A stretch of DNA of 64,000 nucleotides from Pseudomonas fluorescens (lineage in GTDB: Bacteria > Pseudomonadota > Gammaproteobacteria > Pseudomonadales > Pseudomonadaceae). Positions 27,524-36,854 of this stretch are shown here, piece after piece (positions within the stretch are counted from its first letter, which is position 1; each line of letters starts with the position of its first letter). A model generated the notes under the pieces. It made no database searches, had not been told where the DNA came from, and worked only from the letters and a program-made list of their open reading frames with translations. Location of the stretch: the NCBI RefSeq assembly GCF_902498185.1, contig NZ_CABVIX010000002.1, positions 310,001 to 374,000 on the forward strand, written 5' to 3'. The position numbers and the translations under genes were made by a program.

Positions 27524-28429
27524 ATGAGCACTGCTGCACTGGCTACCCAGCTCCACCCCGCCGCGCTGGACATTCAGCCGATTGCCGGACGCATCGGCGC
27601 CGAGATCCACGGCGTCACGCTTTCAGCCGACCTGGATGCAGCCATCATCGAGGCCATTCAGGCCGCGCTGGTCGAGCACAAGGTGATCTTTTTCCGTGGC
27701 CAGTCCCATCTGGACGACCCTTCCCAGGAAGCCTTCGCCAAACTGCTCGGCGAGCCTGTCGCCCACCCAACAGTGCCCGTGCATGAAGGCAGCAGCTTCC
27801 TGCTGCAGCTCGACGGCGCCGAAGGCCAGCGGGCCAACTCCTGGCACACGGACGTCACCTTCGTCGACGCCTACCCCAAGGCCTCTATCCTGCGCAGCGT
27901 GGTGGCGCCGGTCTCGGGCGGTGACACCGTCTGGGCCAACACCGCCACCGCTTACCAGGAGCTGTCCGAGCCATTGCGTGAACTGGCGGACAAGCTCTGG
28001 GCGGTGCACAGCAACGAATACGACTACGCCAGCATCCGGCCCGACGTGAGCGTCGAAAAGCAGGAGCGGTACCGCAAGGTCTTCACTTCGACCGTTTATG
28101 AAACCGAGCACCCAGTGGTACGCGTACACCCCGTCAGCGGTGAGCGCAGCCTGTTGCTGGGGCACTTCGTCAAACGTATCAAAGGTTATTCATCGAGCGA
28201 TTCGGCGCACCTGTTCGCGGTGTTGCAGAGCCATGTGACGCGGCTGGAAAACACTGTGCGCTGGCGCTGGCAAGCGGGCGATGTGGCGATCTGGGACAAC
28301 CGCTCGACCCAGCATTACGCGGTGGACGACTATGGCACGCAGCCGCGTACCGTGCGCCGGGTGACGTTGGCGGGTGAGGTGCCGGTAGGCGTGGAGGGGC
28401 AATCGAGCCGGACAACACGCAAGGGGTGA
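27524..28429 (+). CDS. atsK: Fe(II)/2-oxoglutarate-dependent alkylsulfatase AtsK
   Basis: 301 residues, the same length as AtsK of P. putida S-313. This TauD-family enzyme oxidises alkyl sulfates, giving the aldehyde and sulfite while turning 2-oxoglutarate into succinate. The iron ligands are at the published positions: H108 and D110 in SWHTD, H264 in TQHYAVDDYG. R275 and R279 for the co-substrate are also present. It gives cells sulfur from compounds such as alkyl sulfate detergents. GTGAGGAC precedes the ATG. It converges on sftR with 43 bases between stops, where a hairpin lies. Confidence 0.95.
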   Translation: MSTAALATQLHPAALDIQPIAGRIGAEIHGVTLSADLDAAIIEAIQAALVEHKVIFFRGQSHLDDPSQEAFAKLLGEPVAHPTVPVHEGSSFLLQLDGAEGQRANSWHTDVTFVDAYPKASILRSVVAPVSGGDTVWANTATAYQELSEPLRELADKLWAVHSNEYDYASIRPDVSVEKQERYRKVFTSTVYETEHPVVRVHPVSGERSLLLGHFVKRIKGYSSSDSAHLFAVLQSHVTRLENTVRWRWQAGDVAIWDNRSTQHYAVDDYGTQPRTVRRVTLAGEVPVGVEGQSSRTTRKG

Positions 28430-28462
28430 GATTCGATAACCATTTCAGCCTCACGCTGTAAC

Positions 28463-28488
28463 TGCGCACGGCTCAACAGTCGTGCGCA
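28463..28488. terminator. Bidirectional hairpin between atsK and sftR
   Basis: A perfect 8-bp stem (TGCGCACG / CGTGCGCA) with a 10-base loop, overlapping the sftR stop codon. No strong U-run follows in either direction, so termination efficiency is uncertain. Confidence 0.45.
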
Positions 28489-29387
28489 TCACACGCAATC
28501 AGCTGGCGTACCAGGCCCTGCGCCAGCGGCGACAATCCATATCCCACCCGGCTGACAATCCCATACCGGGTATAAAACGCATCCTGCTCCACCGCAAGAT
28601 CCACCAGCTCAAGCGCCACCAGCCCTCCTTCCATCTGATACGGCCGCAGATTCCCGCTGCAGGCGATGCCGATGGTGTCCGAATGCAGCACCACGTTCAG
28701 CAGCGCATACCCGTGCTCGCACTCCACGCTCGGCGCAAAGTCCTGGCGGCCGCTGAGATCAGCCAGCACCTTGCGGATGTTCGGCGGGCGGAATGTGGCT
28801 GCCAGGGGATAATCGAACAGGTCGATCGCCTGCACCTGACCGAGCTTGGTCAACGGGTGCCCGGCACGGCAGCAGAAATGCCAGCGCTGCGGCGTCAGCT
28901 TGTGCACCTGGTAGTCCGGATCGGCCTCGAACTGGCGCGTGTCGGCAACGAAGAATTCTATGTCCTCGGCGATCAGGCGCCGGTTCAGGACCTGCCAGTT
29001 ATCCACCTGGAAGCACGTCCGCGCTTGCGGGTACTCGCCGACAAACCGCGCCACCGCACGCGGTACCAGGCCGCCTGCGGGCGCCGGCCCGGAGCCGAAG
29101 CGCACCACGCCCGTGGTCGCACCATTGAACTGATTGATCTCGTTGGCGAGATCATGTGCGCCATGCACAAGGCGCCGGGAATGCTCGAGCACCAGAAGAC
29201 CCTGGCGAGTGGGCTGCAGCTCTTTGCTGGCGCGGTCGACCAGGCGGCAGCCGACGTTGTGCTCAAGCGTCTGGATGCTGCGGCTGAACGCCGATTGCGA
29301 GAGATTCACGGCCGTGGCCGCCGCAACGAAACTGCGGTGCTCGACCAGCGCGATGAAGTGGCGGAGTTGCCTTAGGTCTATATGCAT
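28473..29387 (-). CDS. sftR: LysR-type regulator of sulfate-ester metabolism (SftR-like)
   Basis: 304 residues, starting MHIDLRQLRHFIALVEHRSF with the HTH in AATAVNLSQSAFSRSIQTLE. The remaining ~210 residues form the effector domain. In P. putida S-313, SftR lies beside atsK and a TonB receptor and controls sulfate-ester genes; the same arrangement is seen here (atsK convergent, receptor divergent). The name comes from that layout and not from an alignment. The 187 bases to the receptor are AT-rich and should hold both promoters. Confidence 0.85.
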   Translation of the reverse strand: MHIDLRQLRHFIALVEHRSFVAAATAVNLSQSAFSRSIQTLEHNVGCRLVDRASKELQPTRQGLLVLEHSRRLVHGAHDLANEINQFNGATTGVVRFGSGPAPAGGLVPRAVARFVGEYPQARTCFQVDNWQVLNRRLIAEDIEFFVADTRQFEADPDYQVHKLTPQRWHFCCRAGHPLTKLGQVQAIDLFDYPLAATFRPPNIRKVLADLSGRQDFAPSVECEHGYALLNVVLHSDTIGIACSGNLRPYQMEGGLVALELVDLAVEQDAFYTRYGIVSRVGYGLSPLAQGLVRQLIACDAHDC

Positions 29388-29574
29388 TTTCTACATTTGT
29401 TTATTCGGTGAAATGCAATTGCTGCTTAGGGTCTGCACCCTTATAAAGGGATCTTCTTATTCCACAAAATATGAATTAAACATATTTATATTCTTATAAC
29501 GAATAAGCATCTGCCATGCGATTCGGTTCCGCTAACGGAAATGCTCGCCAAGGCTCATGCCCAAGGAGCGTTTC
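29388..29574. promoter_or_regulatory. AT-rich divergent promoter region of sftR and sftP
   Basis: 187 bases of low GC. It holds TTATTCC at 29457-29463, 112 bases before the sftP start, nearly the same spacing as in front of the binding-protein gene. It also holds a CTTATT/AATAAG pair (about 29456 and 29502) that frames an AATATGAATTAAACATATT inverted repeat. The positions suit a LysR operator, but no binding site is proven. Confidence 0.5.
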
Positions 29575-31920
29575 ATGCCTCGACTGTCCACCCGGCCGGC
29601 ACGTGTGTCGGTGTTTCCCCTGCAACCCTTGGCCATTGGCGTGCTGCTGGCCGCTGCGGGTGCCAGTGTGCCCAGCCTCGCCGATGAAGCCCCGATGCAA
29701 TCACCTGCCGCCGAGCAGGACGCCAAGCTTGGCACTGTGACGGTCAACGCCCGGCGCCGCGAAGAAACGTCGCAGAGCGTCCCGACCCCTATCAGCGTGC
29801 TCAGTAGCGAAACGCTGGAAACCCAACGCATCTATCGCGTGCAAGACCTGCAGCAACTGGTACCCAGCACCAACGTCGCCTATGTGCATGCCCGCCAGTC
29901 GAGCATCTCGATCCGTGGCCTGGGCAACAATCCGGCCAGCGATGGCCTCGAGGGCAGCGTCGGCATCTATCTGGACAACGTCTACCTGGGCCGCCCGGGC
30001 ATGGCCGTGTTCGACCTCCTCGACGTCGAGCAGCTCGAAGTGCTGCGTGGCCCGCAGGGCACGCTGTTCGGCAAGAACACCACCGCCGGGGTACTCAACA
30101 TCACCACGCGCAAGCCCACCTTCAACACCGAAGGCAGCGTGCAGTCTTCCCTGGGCGAAGACGGTTACTGGCAGACCCAGGGCAGTTTTTCCGGCCCGCT
30201 CACCGACACCCTCGCCGGGCGTATCAGTGCCTACCGCACCGAGGACGACGGCTACGTGAAAAACGTCCATGACGGTGATGACCTCAACGGCGGCAAGCGC
30301 CAAGGCTTTCGTACCCAGCTGCTGTTCCAGCCGAGCGACACCTTCAACCTTCGCTGGATTGGCGAATACAACGAAGAGGACTCGAACAACGGCATCCTCA
30401 GCCTGTACAGCACCGGGCCGACCATCAATGGCGTGAACCGCTACGAAACCCTGGCCGCCGCCGCAGGGGCGACGTTGGTGTCCGGGAAGGACCGCAAGGT
30501 CAATTTCGATGCCGACCAGCAGGTGACGGTGTTCCAGGGCGGCACGTCGGTCGAGGCCAACTGGACCCTGCCCAACGACTTCACCCTGACCTCCATCACC
30601 GCCTACCGCTGGTGGGACTTCACCCCGAGCAACGATGACGGCCTCGATGTGCCAGCGTCCTACAACGCCGGGGTAGCGGTACGCGACAAGCAGTACTCGC
30701 AGGAGATCCGCCTGGCCTCACCCACGGGTGGCGCCTTCGACTACGTGCTGGGCGCCTACTATTTCAAGCAGGACCTGGATAACCACTCCTTCAATGAGTA
30801 CGGTCCCCAGGCCGATATCTGGAACGCCACTCCTGCAGGCGCGCTGGCCAATGTCACCAGCCTGGGCGACGGGCACATCGATACGGACAGCTATGCGTTG
30901 TTCGCCCAGGGCACCTGGCACCTCACCGACAAACTCGATTTCACGGCCGGCGTCCGCGGCACCTATGAAGAGAAGAATGCCTGGATCGAGCGCGACGCCC
31001 CCGCGGGTGGCGTCGCGGTCACCGGCGCGGCAGCCACGGCGCGCCAGGGCAGGGTAGGGGCCTATGATTCCGGCGACCTGACCCAGTACAGCTTCAGCCC
31101 TTCCGGCTTGCTCAGCCTCAGCTACCGTTTCAACCCCAACGTGCTGGGCTACGCCTCGCTCTCCCATGGCGAGAAGTCAGGCGGCATCAACCTGACGGTC
31201 GGTGCCGCCCCGCGGCTGGGCACCGATTCGCTGCTGGTCGGCACCGAGCGCATCAACAACGCCGAGCTCGGCCTCAAGACCACACTGCTCGACAGCCGCC
31301 TGCTGCTCAACGCCAACGTGTTCTGGGCCCAGGTGCACGGCTACCAGGCCAACGTCTACGACCAGGTCAACCGCGTGCAGTACCTGGCGAATGCCGGCAG
31401 CGTGCGCTCGCGCGGCGTGGAGTTCGAGGCTACCGCGCTGCCGGTTCGCGGCCTGACCGTCAACTTCAACGGCTCGTGGAACGATGTGCGCTACACCGAG
31501 TACGACGACGCGCCATGCCCGCCCGAAGCGAGCCTGGCCAACGCGACCGCTACCTGCGACCTGTCCGGCCATCAAGTGGTCGGCGCCTCCAAGTACATCG
31601 CCAACCTCAACGCCCAGTACCAGTGGCAGCTGACCGACCGCATCGAACCCTACCTCACCGCCAGCTACGCCTTTCGCTCACGTGCGGTGGGCACGGTGGA
31701 TGATTCCGACTTCGGGCAGATCCCCAGCTACGCGCTGGTCAACCTCTCGGCCGGCGTGCGCCTTGACCAGGGCGATGGCCTGCTCGACCTGTCGCTGTGG
31801 GTGAAGAACGCCGGCGACAAGACCTACTTCACCAGCCTCTGGAACTCCGCCAACGGCGGCTATGCCGGCGTGCTCGGCACCCCTCGCACCGTGGGCGCCA
31901 CCGCCCGCTACGACTTCTGA
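29575..31920 (+). CDS. sftP: TonB-dependent outer-membrane receptor for sulfate esters (SftP-like)
   Basis: 781 residues from ATG 29575, chosen because AAGGAG sits 8 bases upstream (an ATG at 29557 lacks it). A signal peptide (about 1-40) is followed by a plug domain with SISIRGLGNNPASDG and VEQLEVLRGPQGTLFGKNTT, then a large beta barrel ending in a terminal Phe (GATARYDF). It resembles the FecA/BtuB-class receptors used by Pseudomonas for organosulfur compounds. It should pass ligand to the periplasm with energy from TonB-ExbBD. The arylsulfotransferase gene follows by 17 bases. Confidence 0.87.
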   Translation: MPRLSTRPARVSVFPLQPLAIGVLLAAAGASVPSLADEAPMQSPAAEQDAKLGTVTVNARRREETSQSVPTPISVLSSETLETQRIYRVQDLQQLVPSTNVAYVHARQSSISIRGLGNNPASDGLEGSVGIYLDNVYLGRPGMAVFDLLDVEQLEVLRGPQGTLFGKNTTAGVLNITTRKPTFNTEGSVQSSLGEDGYWQTQGSFSGPLTDTLAGRISAYRTEDDGYVKNVHDGDDLNGGKRQGFRTQLLFQPSDTFNLRWIGEYNEEDSNNGILSLYSTGPTINGVNRYETLAAAAGATLVSGKDRKVNFDADQQVTVFQGGTSVEANWTLPNDFTLTSITAYRWWDFTPSNDDGLDVPASYNAGVAVRDKQYSQEIRLASPTGGAFDYVLGAYYFKQDLDNHSFNEYGPQADIWNATPAGALANVTSLGDGHIDTDSYALFAQGTWHLTDKLDFTAGVRGTYEEKNAWIERDAPAGGVAVTGAAATARQGRVGAYDSGDLTQYSFSPSGLLSLSYRFNPNVLGYASLSHGEKSGGINLTVGAAPRLGTDSLLVGTERINNAELGLKTTLLDSRLLLNANVFWAQVHGYQANVYDQVNRVQYLANAGSVRSRGVEFEATALPVRGLTVNFNGSWNDVRYTEYDDAPCPPEASLANATATCDLSGHQVVGASKYIANLNAQYQWQLTDRIEPYLTASYAFRSRAVGTVDDSDFGQIPSYALVNLSAGVRLDQGDGLLDLSLWVKNAGDKTYFTSLWNSANGGYAGVLGTPRTVGATARYDF

Positions 31921-31937
31921 CCACAAGGAGCTTTGCC

Positions 31938-33611
31938 ATGAATGCCAAGACCGAAACCCCCGCGCTGCCAGAAGGCGCGTGCATTACCGCCAAGGTCCCC
32001 GAGCGCAACCAGGCCGTGCTCGGCGATGTGGTGGTCAACCCTTACCGGCTGGCGCCGCTGACGGCGATCATCCGCGACGGTGGGCGCGCCCTCAGCGCCG
32101 TGCATGTGCGGGTGCTGGGCCGTGGCGAGCACGGGGTCGACATCAGTTACGAGGTGTCGGACCGCTCGCTCTGGACCTACGGCGGCATCCCGGTGTTCGG
32201 CCTCTATCCGGATCACGTCAATCAGGTGGAAGTCACCTACAAGCTCGAGGGTGAACGTCTGCGCGAGCAGTACGAAATCTATGCACCGGCTGTACGGCTA
32301 CCGGTGGTGGCGCGCCAGACCGCGGCGCTGCCCGAGGTGGAGCCGGTGAAGGTGGCGCCAGGCTTCGAGAAGCGCCTGTACCTGTTCAATCACCTGCTTG
32401 GTGACATTCCCGGTGGCCGTGCCTTCAAGTGGAACGCGCTGGGTGGCGCCGCCGAGTGGGACCAGGTCGGCAACAACTGGATCACCGACACCCATGGCGA
32501 CGTGCGCTGGTACCTGGACATCGAACAGATCCACGATTCCAACCGCCGGGACAGCCTGGGCGGCACCATGGGCTTCCAGCAGACCCGCGATGGCAAGCTG
32601 ATCTGGGGGCAGGGCCAGACGTACTCCAAGTTCGACCTGCTGGGCCGGCGCATCTGGCAGCGCAACCTGCCCGACAAGTTTGCCGACTTTTCCCACGAGA
32701 TCCGCGAGACCGGCAACGGCACCTACCTGCTGCGGGTCGGCACCAGCGACTACCGCCGCCCGGATGGCAAGCGCGTGCGCTCGATCCGTGATCACATCAT
32801 CGAGGTCGACGAAGCCGGTGACGTGCTCGACTTCTGGGACCTCAACCAGATCCTCGACCCGTACCGCGGTGCCCTGCTCGAAACCCTCGGCAAGGCGGCC
32901 ATCCAGCTGCCCGACGGTGTGCAGAAACAGGAGAGCCTGCTGGCCAACGAACTGCTCGAAGGCGACCTGCCGTTCGGCGATACCCCAGGCGTGGGCACCG
33001 GGCGCAATTGGGCGCACGTCAACGCCATCGACCATGACAGCAGCGACGACAGCATCATCATCTCGGCGCGGCACCAAGGCGTGGTCAAGATTGGTCGGGA
33101 CAAGCAGGTGAAGTGGATTCTTGCCTCGCCACAAGGGTGGCCGACGCACCTGCAGGCCAAGGTGCTGACGCCGGTGGGTGAAGGCTTCGAGTGGTCATGG
33201 ACCCAGCACACCGCCTGGCTGACCGGGCGCGGCACCCTGACCGTGTTCGACAATGGCTGGGGCCGTGATTTCGAAGCGACCAAGCTCAACGGCAACTACA
33301 GCCGCGCGGTCGAATACCGTATCGATGAAGCCAAGGGCACGGTCGAGCAGCTGTGGCAGTACGGCAAGGAGCGCGGGGACGAGTGGTACAGCCCGATTAC
33401 CTCCGTGGTGGCGTACCGGGCGGATACCGACACGCAGTTCATCTATTCTGCCTCGGTGAATTACCTCACGCCGGAGAAACTCACTACCACCGTGCTCAAT
33501 GAAGTGAAGCGCGGTACACAGGAAGTGCAGGTGGAGCTCAAGGTGCACAGCCGCCAGCCGGGGAGTGTCGGCTATCGGGCCTTGGTGATCGACCTGGACC
33601 GGGCGTTCTAG
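31938..33611 (+). CDS. Arylsulfotransferase (ASST family), apparently without signal peptide
   Basis: 557 residues from ATG 31938, AAGGAG upstream. It is a beta-propeller arylsulfate sulfotransferase (PF05935) that moves sulfuryl groups from phenyl sulfates to phenols through a histidine intermediate. Candidate catalytic residues are H253 (DFSHEIRE), H360 and N362 (NWAHVNAIDHD) and H424 (WTQHTAWL), in the order known for uropathogenic E. coli ASST. The N-terminus (MNAKTETPALPEGACITAKV) has no hydrophobic core, so unlike the periplasmic E. coli enzyme this one probably stays in the cytoplasm. It is co-transcribed with sftP and ends at a terminator. Confidence 0.88.
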   Translation: MNAKTETPALPEGACITAKVPERNQAVLGDVVVNPYRLAPLTAIIRDGGRALSAVHVRVLGRGEHGVDISYEVSDRSLWTYGGIPVFGLYPDHVNQVEVTYKLEGERLREQYEIYAPAVRLPVVARQTAALPEVEPVKVAPGFEKRLYLFNHLLGDIPGGRAFKWNALGGAAEWDQVGNNWITDTHGDVRWYLDIEQIHDSNRRDSLGGTMGFQQTRDGKLIWGQGQTYSKFDLLGRRIWQRNLPDKFADFSHEIRETGNGTYLLRVGTSDYRRPDGKRVRSIRDHIIEVDEAGDVLDFWDLNQILDPYRGALLETLGKAAIQLPDGVQKQESLLANELLEGDLPFGDTPGVGTGRNWAHVNAIDHDSSDDSIIISARHQGVVKIGRDKQVKWILASPQGWPTHLQAKVLTPVGEGFEWSWTQHTAWLTGRGTLTVFDNGWGRDFEATKLNGNYSRAVEYRIDEAKGTVEQLWQYGKERGDEWYSPITSVVAYRADTDTQFIYSASVNYLTPEKLTTTVLNEVKRGTQEVQVELKVHSRQPGSVGYRALVIDLDRAF

Positions 33612-33622
33612 AACACTGCACC

Positions 33623-33668
33623 GAACGTGGTCGGCGGCGGGCGCTTGACCACCGTTCGTTCTTTTTTT
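33623..33668 (+). terminator. Terminator of the sftP-sulfotransferase operon
   Basis: An imperfect stem GAACG-TGGTC / GACCA-C-CGTTC (one bulge) with a GC-rich loop is followed by GTTCTTTTTTTC. It lies 12 bases after the stop. Confidence 0.7.
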
Positions 33669-33711
33669 CGAACAGACTATTGTCCTTTACCCCAGCAGAC
33701 CCTAGGATTCG

Positions 33712-33774
33712 TTTGAGATTTCAAACGGGTGCTGAACACTTCAGCCCGGTGTGTGACTTTCAACAATCTATAAT
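33712..33774 (+). promoter_or_regulatory. gabD promoter region
   Basis: A perfect sigma-70 -10 box TATAAT at 33769-33774 sits 40 bases before the gabD start. No good -35 is found at 17 bp, which points to activator dependence. An inverted repeat GTTTGA-GATT-TCAAAC (33712-33727) upstream is a candidate operator. Confidence 0.5.
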
Positions 33775-33813
33775 TCGCTCCGTGCCAGCACGGGGCTGTT
33801 AAGGGAAGCCGAC

Positions 33814-35256
33814 ATGCAGCTTAAAGACGCTCAGTTGTTCCGCCAGCAAGCCTTCGTCAACGGTGAATGGCTGGATGCGGACAGCGGTCAGACCATCAAG
33901 GTCACCAACCCGGCCACCGGTGAAGTCATCGGTACCGTGCCGAAGATGGGCGCCGCCGAAACCCGCCGCGCCATCGAGGCGGCCGACAAGGCCCTGCCGG
34001 CCTGGCGTGCGCTGACCGCCAAGGAGCGTTCGAACAAGCTGCGCCGCTGGTTCGAGCTGATGATCGAGAACCAGGACGACCTGGCCCGCCTGATGACCAC
34101 CGAGCAGGGCAAGCCACTGGCCGAAGCCAAGGGCGAAATCGCCTATGCCGCCTCGTTCATCGAGTGGTTCGCCGAGGAAGCCAAGCGCGTCTATGGCGAC
34201 ACCATTCCAGGTCACCAGCCTGACAAGCGCCTGATCGTCATCAAGCAGCCGATCGGTGTTACCGCGGCCATCACCCCGTGGAACTTCCCGGCGGCAATGA
34301 TCACCCGTAAAGCCGGCCCGGCCCTGGCCGCTGGCTGCACCATGGTGCTCAAGCCTGCCTCGCAGACCCCGTACTCGGCCCTGGCCCTGGCCGAGCTGGC
34401 CACCCGCGCCGGTATCCCGGCTGGCGTCTTCAGCGTCGTCACCGGCAGCGCTGGCGACATCGGCACCGAGCTGACCGGCAACTCCATCGTGCGCAAGCTG
34501 TCCTTCACCGGCTCGACCGAAATCGGTCGCCAGCTGATGCAGGAATGCGCCAAGGACATCAAGAAAGTATCCCTGGAGCTGGGCGGCAACGCTCCCTTCA
34601 TCGTGTTCGACGACGCTGACCTGGACAAGGCAGTCGAAGGCGCGATCATCTCCAAGTACCGCAACAACGGCCAGACCTGCGTCTGCGCCAACCGTATCTA
34701 CGTGCAGGACGGCGTCTACGACGCGTTCGCCGAGAAGCTCAAGGCCGCAGTCGCCAAGCTGAAGATCGGCAACGGCCTGGACGATGGCACCACCACCGGT
34801 CCGTTGATCGATGGCAAGGCAGTCGCCAAGGTCCAGGAGCACATCCAGGACGCGGTCAGCAAAGGCGCCAAGGTGCTGTCTGGCGGCAACCTGATCGAAG
34901 GCAACTTCTTCGAGCCGACCATCCTGGTCGACGTGCCGAAGACCGCCGCCGTCGCCAAGGAAGAGACCTTTGGCCCGCTGGCGCCGTTGTTCCGCTTCAA
35001 GGACGAGGCCGAAGTCATCGCCATGTCCAACGACACCGAATTCGGCCTGGCTTCGTACTTCTATGCCCGCGACATGAGCCGTGTGTTCCGTGTTGCCGAG
35101 GCCCTGGAATACGGCATGGTGGGTATCAACACCGGCCTGATCTCCAACGAAGTCGCGCCGTTTGGCGGTATCAAGGCTTCGGGCCTGGGTCGCGAGGGTT
35201 CCAAGTACGGCATCGAGGACTACCTCGAGATCAAGTACCTGTGCCTGAGCATCTGA
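33814..35256 (+). CDS. gabD: Succinate-semialdehyde dehydrogenase (NADP+)
   Basis: 480 residues, the length of E. coli GabD. The catalytic cysteine lies in NNGQTCVCANRIYVQDG and the general-base glutamate in VSLELGGNAPFIVF; the cofactor motif is SFTGSTEIGRQLM. It oxidises succinate semialdehyde from 4-aminobutyrate or 5-aminovalerate-type catabolism to succinate for the TCA cycle. gabT follows after 183 bases. TTAAGGGAAGCC lies before the ATG. Glutarate-semialdehyde activity is also usual for the Pseudomonas enzyme. Confidence 0.95.
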   Translation: MQLKDAQLFRQQAFVNGEWLDADSGQTIKVTNPATGEVIGTVPKMGAAETRRAIEAADKALPAWRALTAKERSNKLRRWFELMIENQDDLARLMTTEQGKPLAEAKGEIAYAASFIEWFAEEAKRVYGDTIPGHQPDKRLIVIKQPIGVTAAITPWNFPAAMITRKAGPALAAGCTMVLKPASQTPYSALALAELATRAGIPAGVFSVVTGSAGDIGTELTGNSIVRKLSFTGSTEIGRQLMQECAKDIKKVSLELGGNAPFIVFDDADLDKAVEGAIISKYRNNGQTCVCANRIYVQDGVYDAFAEKLKAAVAKLKIGNGLDDGTTTGPLIDGKAVAKVQEHIQDAVSKGAKVLSGGNLIEGNFFEPTILVDVPKTAAVAKEETFGPLAPLFRFKDEAEVIAMSNDTEFGLASYFYARDMSRVFRVAEALEYGMVGINTGLISNEVAPFGGIKASGLGREGSKYGIEDYLEIKYLCLSI

Positions 35257-35280
35257 TCGCACACTAAGGTTTCACCTCTG

Positions 35281-35320
35281 CCAGCGGGGCGCGAGAGCGA
35301 CGTCTCGCTGGCCTTTTTTA
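35281..35320 (+). terminator. Terminator or attenuator between gabD and gabT
   Basis: CCAGC...GCTGG arms and an inner GCGAGA/TCTCGC pair, followed by GGCCTTTTTTA. Its position between two genes of one pathway suggests partial termination, so that gabT would be expressed at a different level or from its own promoter. Confidence 0.65.
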
Positions 35321-35439
35321 TACCGCGTCACCAGGTGGCAAGGGCCATTGCGCCGGTCGATCAACGCATGCTGCGTGCAATCGAATCCCAGCTACCCCCG
35401 AATAAAAGCGCCGCCGAGTCGTGGCGCAATGAGGGCACT

Positions 35440-36720
35440 ATGAGCAAGACCAACGAATCCCTGATGCAACGCCGCGTCAACGCCGTCCCACGTGGCGTTG
35501 GCCAGATCCACCCGATCTTCGTCGATACCGCGAGCAACGCCACCGTCATCGACGTCGAAGGCCGCGAGTTCATCGACTTCGCCGGTGGCATCGCGGTGCT
35601 CAACACCGGTCACCTGCATCCAAAAGTCGTTGCCGCCGTGCAGCAGCAGCTGACCAAGGTCAGCCATACCTGCTTCCAGGTGCTGGCCTACGAGCCATAC
35701 GTCGAGCTGTGCGAGAAGATCAACGCCAAGGTTCCAGGCGACTTCGAGAAGAAGACCCTGCTGGTCACTTCCGGCTCCGAAGCCGTTGAAAACGCCGTCA
35801 AGATCGCCCGTGCCGCCACTGGCCGCGCTGGCGTGATCGCCTTCACCGGCGGCTACCATGGCCGTACCATGATGACCCTGGGCCTGACTGGCAAGGTCGT
35901 CCCGTACTCGGCCGGCATGGGCCTGATGCCTGGCGGTGTGTTCCGCGCGCTGTTCCCGAACGAGCTGCATGGCATCAGCATCGACGACTCGATCGCTTCC
36001 ATCGAGCGCGTGTTCAAGAACGATGCCGAGCCGCGTGACATCGCTGCGATCATCATCGAGCCAGTGCAGGGTGAAGGTGGTTTCATCACCGCGCCCAAAG
36101 CGTTCATGCAGCGCCTGCGCGCCCTGTGCGACCAGCACGGCATCCTGCTGATCGCCGACGAAGTACAGACCGGCGCTGGCCGTACCGGTACCTTCTTCGC
36201 CATGGAGCAGATGGGCGTCGCGCCTGACCTGACCACCTTCGCCAAGTCCATCGCTGGCGGCTTCCCGCTGGCCGGTGTGTGCGGCAAGGCCGAGTACATG
36301 GACGCCATCGCGCCAGGTGGCCTGGGCGGCACCTACGCCGGTAGCCCTATCGCCTGCGCCGCGGCCCTGGCCGTGATCGAAGTGTTCGAAGAAGAGAACC
36401 TGCTCGATCGCAGCAAGGCTGTTGGCGAGCACTTGATCGCTGGCCTGAAGCAGATTCAGGACAAGCACCCGATCATCGGTGACGTGCGTGGCCTGGGTTC
36501 GATGATTGCGGTCGAAGTCTTCGATGCCAAGGGTTCCCTGACCCCGAACGCCGCTGCCGTCAACCAGGTTGTCGCCAAGGCGCGCGAGAAGGGCCTGATC
36601 CTGTTGTCTTGCGGCACCTACGGCAACGTCCTGCGTATCCTGGTGCCGCTGACCGCACCGGACGAGCAGCTGGACAAGGGCCTGGCAATCATCGAAGAGT
36701 GCTTCGCTGAGCTGGCCTGA
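35440..36720 (+). CDS. gabT: 4-aminobutyrate aminotransferase
   Basis: 426 residues, as in E. coli GabT (426), a PLP-dependent class III transaminase that converts GABA and 2-oxoglutarate to succinate semialdehyde and glutamate. The PLP lysine lies in TFAKSIAGGFPLAG; VTSGSEAVENAVKIAR and LIADEVQTGAGRTG are the cofactor segments. ATG 35440 has GAGGG 5 bases upstream and begins MSKTNESLMQRR as in homologues; the frame is open upstream without family similarity. The Pseudomonas enzyme usually also accepts 5-aminovalerate. Confidence 0.95.
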   Translation: MSKTNESLMQRRVNAVPRGVGQIHPIFVDTASNATVIDVEGREFIDFAGGIAVLNTGHLHPKVVAAVQQQLTKVSHTCFQVLAYEPYVELCEKINAKVPGDFEKKTLLVTSGSEAVENAVKIARAATGRAGVIAFTGGYHGRTMMTLGLTGKVVPYSAGMGLMPGGVFRALFPNELHGISIDDSIASIERVFKNDAEPRDIAAIIIEPVQGEGGFITAPKAFMQRLRALCDQHGILLIADEVQTGAGRTGTFFAMEQMGVAPDLTTFAKSIAGGFPLAGVCGKAEYMDAIAPGGLGGTYAGSPIACAAALAVIEVFEEENLLDRSKAVGEHLIAGLKQIQDKHPIIGDVRGLGSMIAVEVFDAKGSLTPNAAAVNQVVAKAREKGLILLSCGTYGNVLRILVPLTAPDEQLDKGLAIIEECFAELA

Positions 36721-36733
36721 GCTGTAACGCGTT

Positions 36734-36761
36734 AAAAAAACCCGCTTCGGCGGGTTTTTTT
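36734..36761 (+). terminator. Terminator after gabT
   Basis: Stem ACCCGC-TTCG-GCGGGT with a UUCG-type tetraloop, an upstream A-run and a downstream run of seven T. It starts 14 bases after the stop. Confidence 0.92.
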
Positions 36762-36854
36762 GTGCCCAAGCAAAGCGCGGAACGCTAATGTTGTCGCAGG
36801 ATTTACCTGGAAGTGCACAGGAGTGCACGTTGAGGCTTGCCTGGAGATCGACCC

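Noticed and set aside
33799..36828. Two minus-strand open frames opposite gabD and gabT
   Set aside because: Mirror frames of highly expressed, codon-biased genes; low-complexity translations such as GQGRVRGLRGRLEHH.
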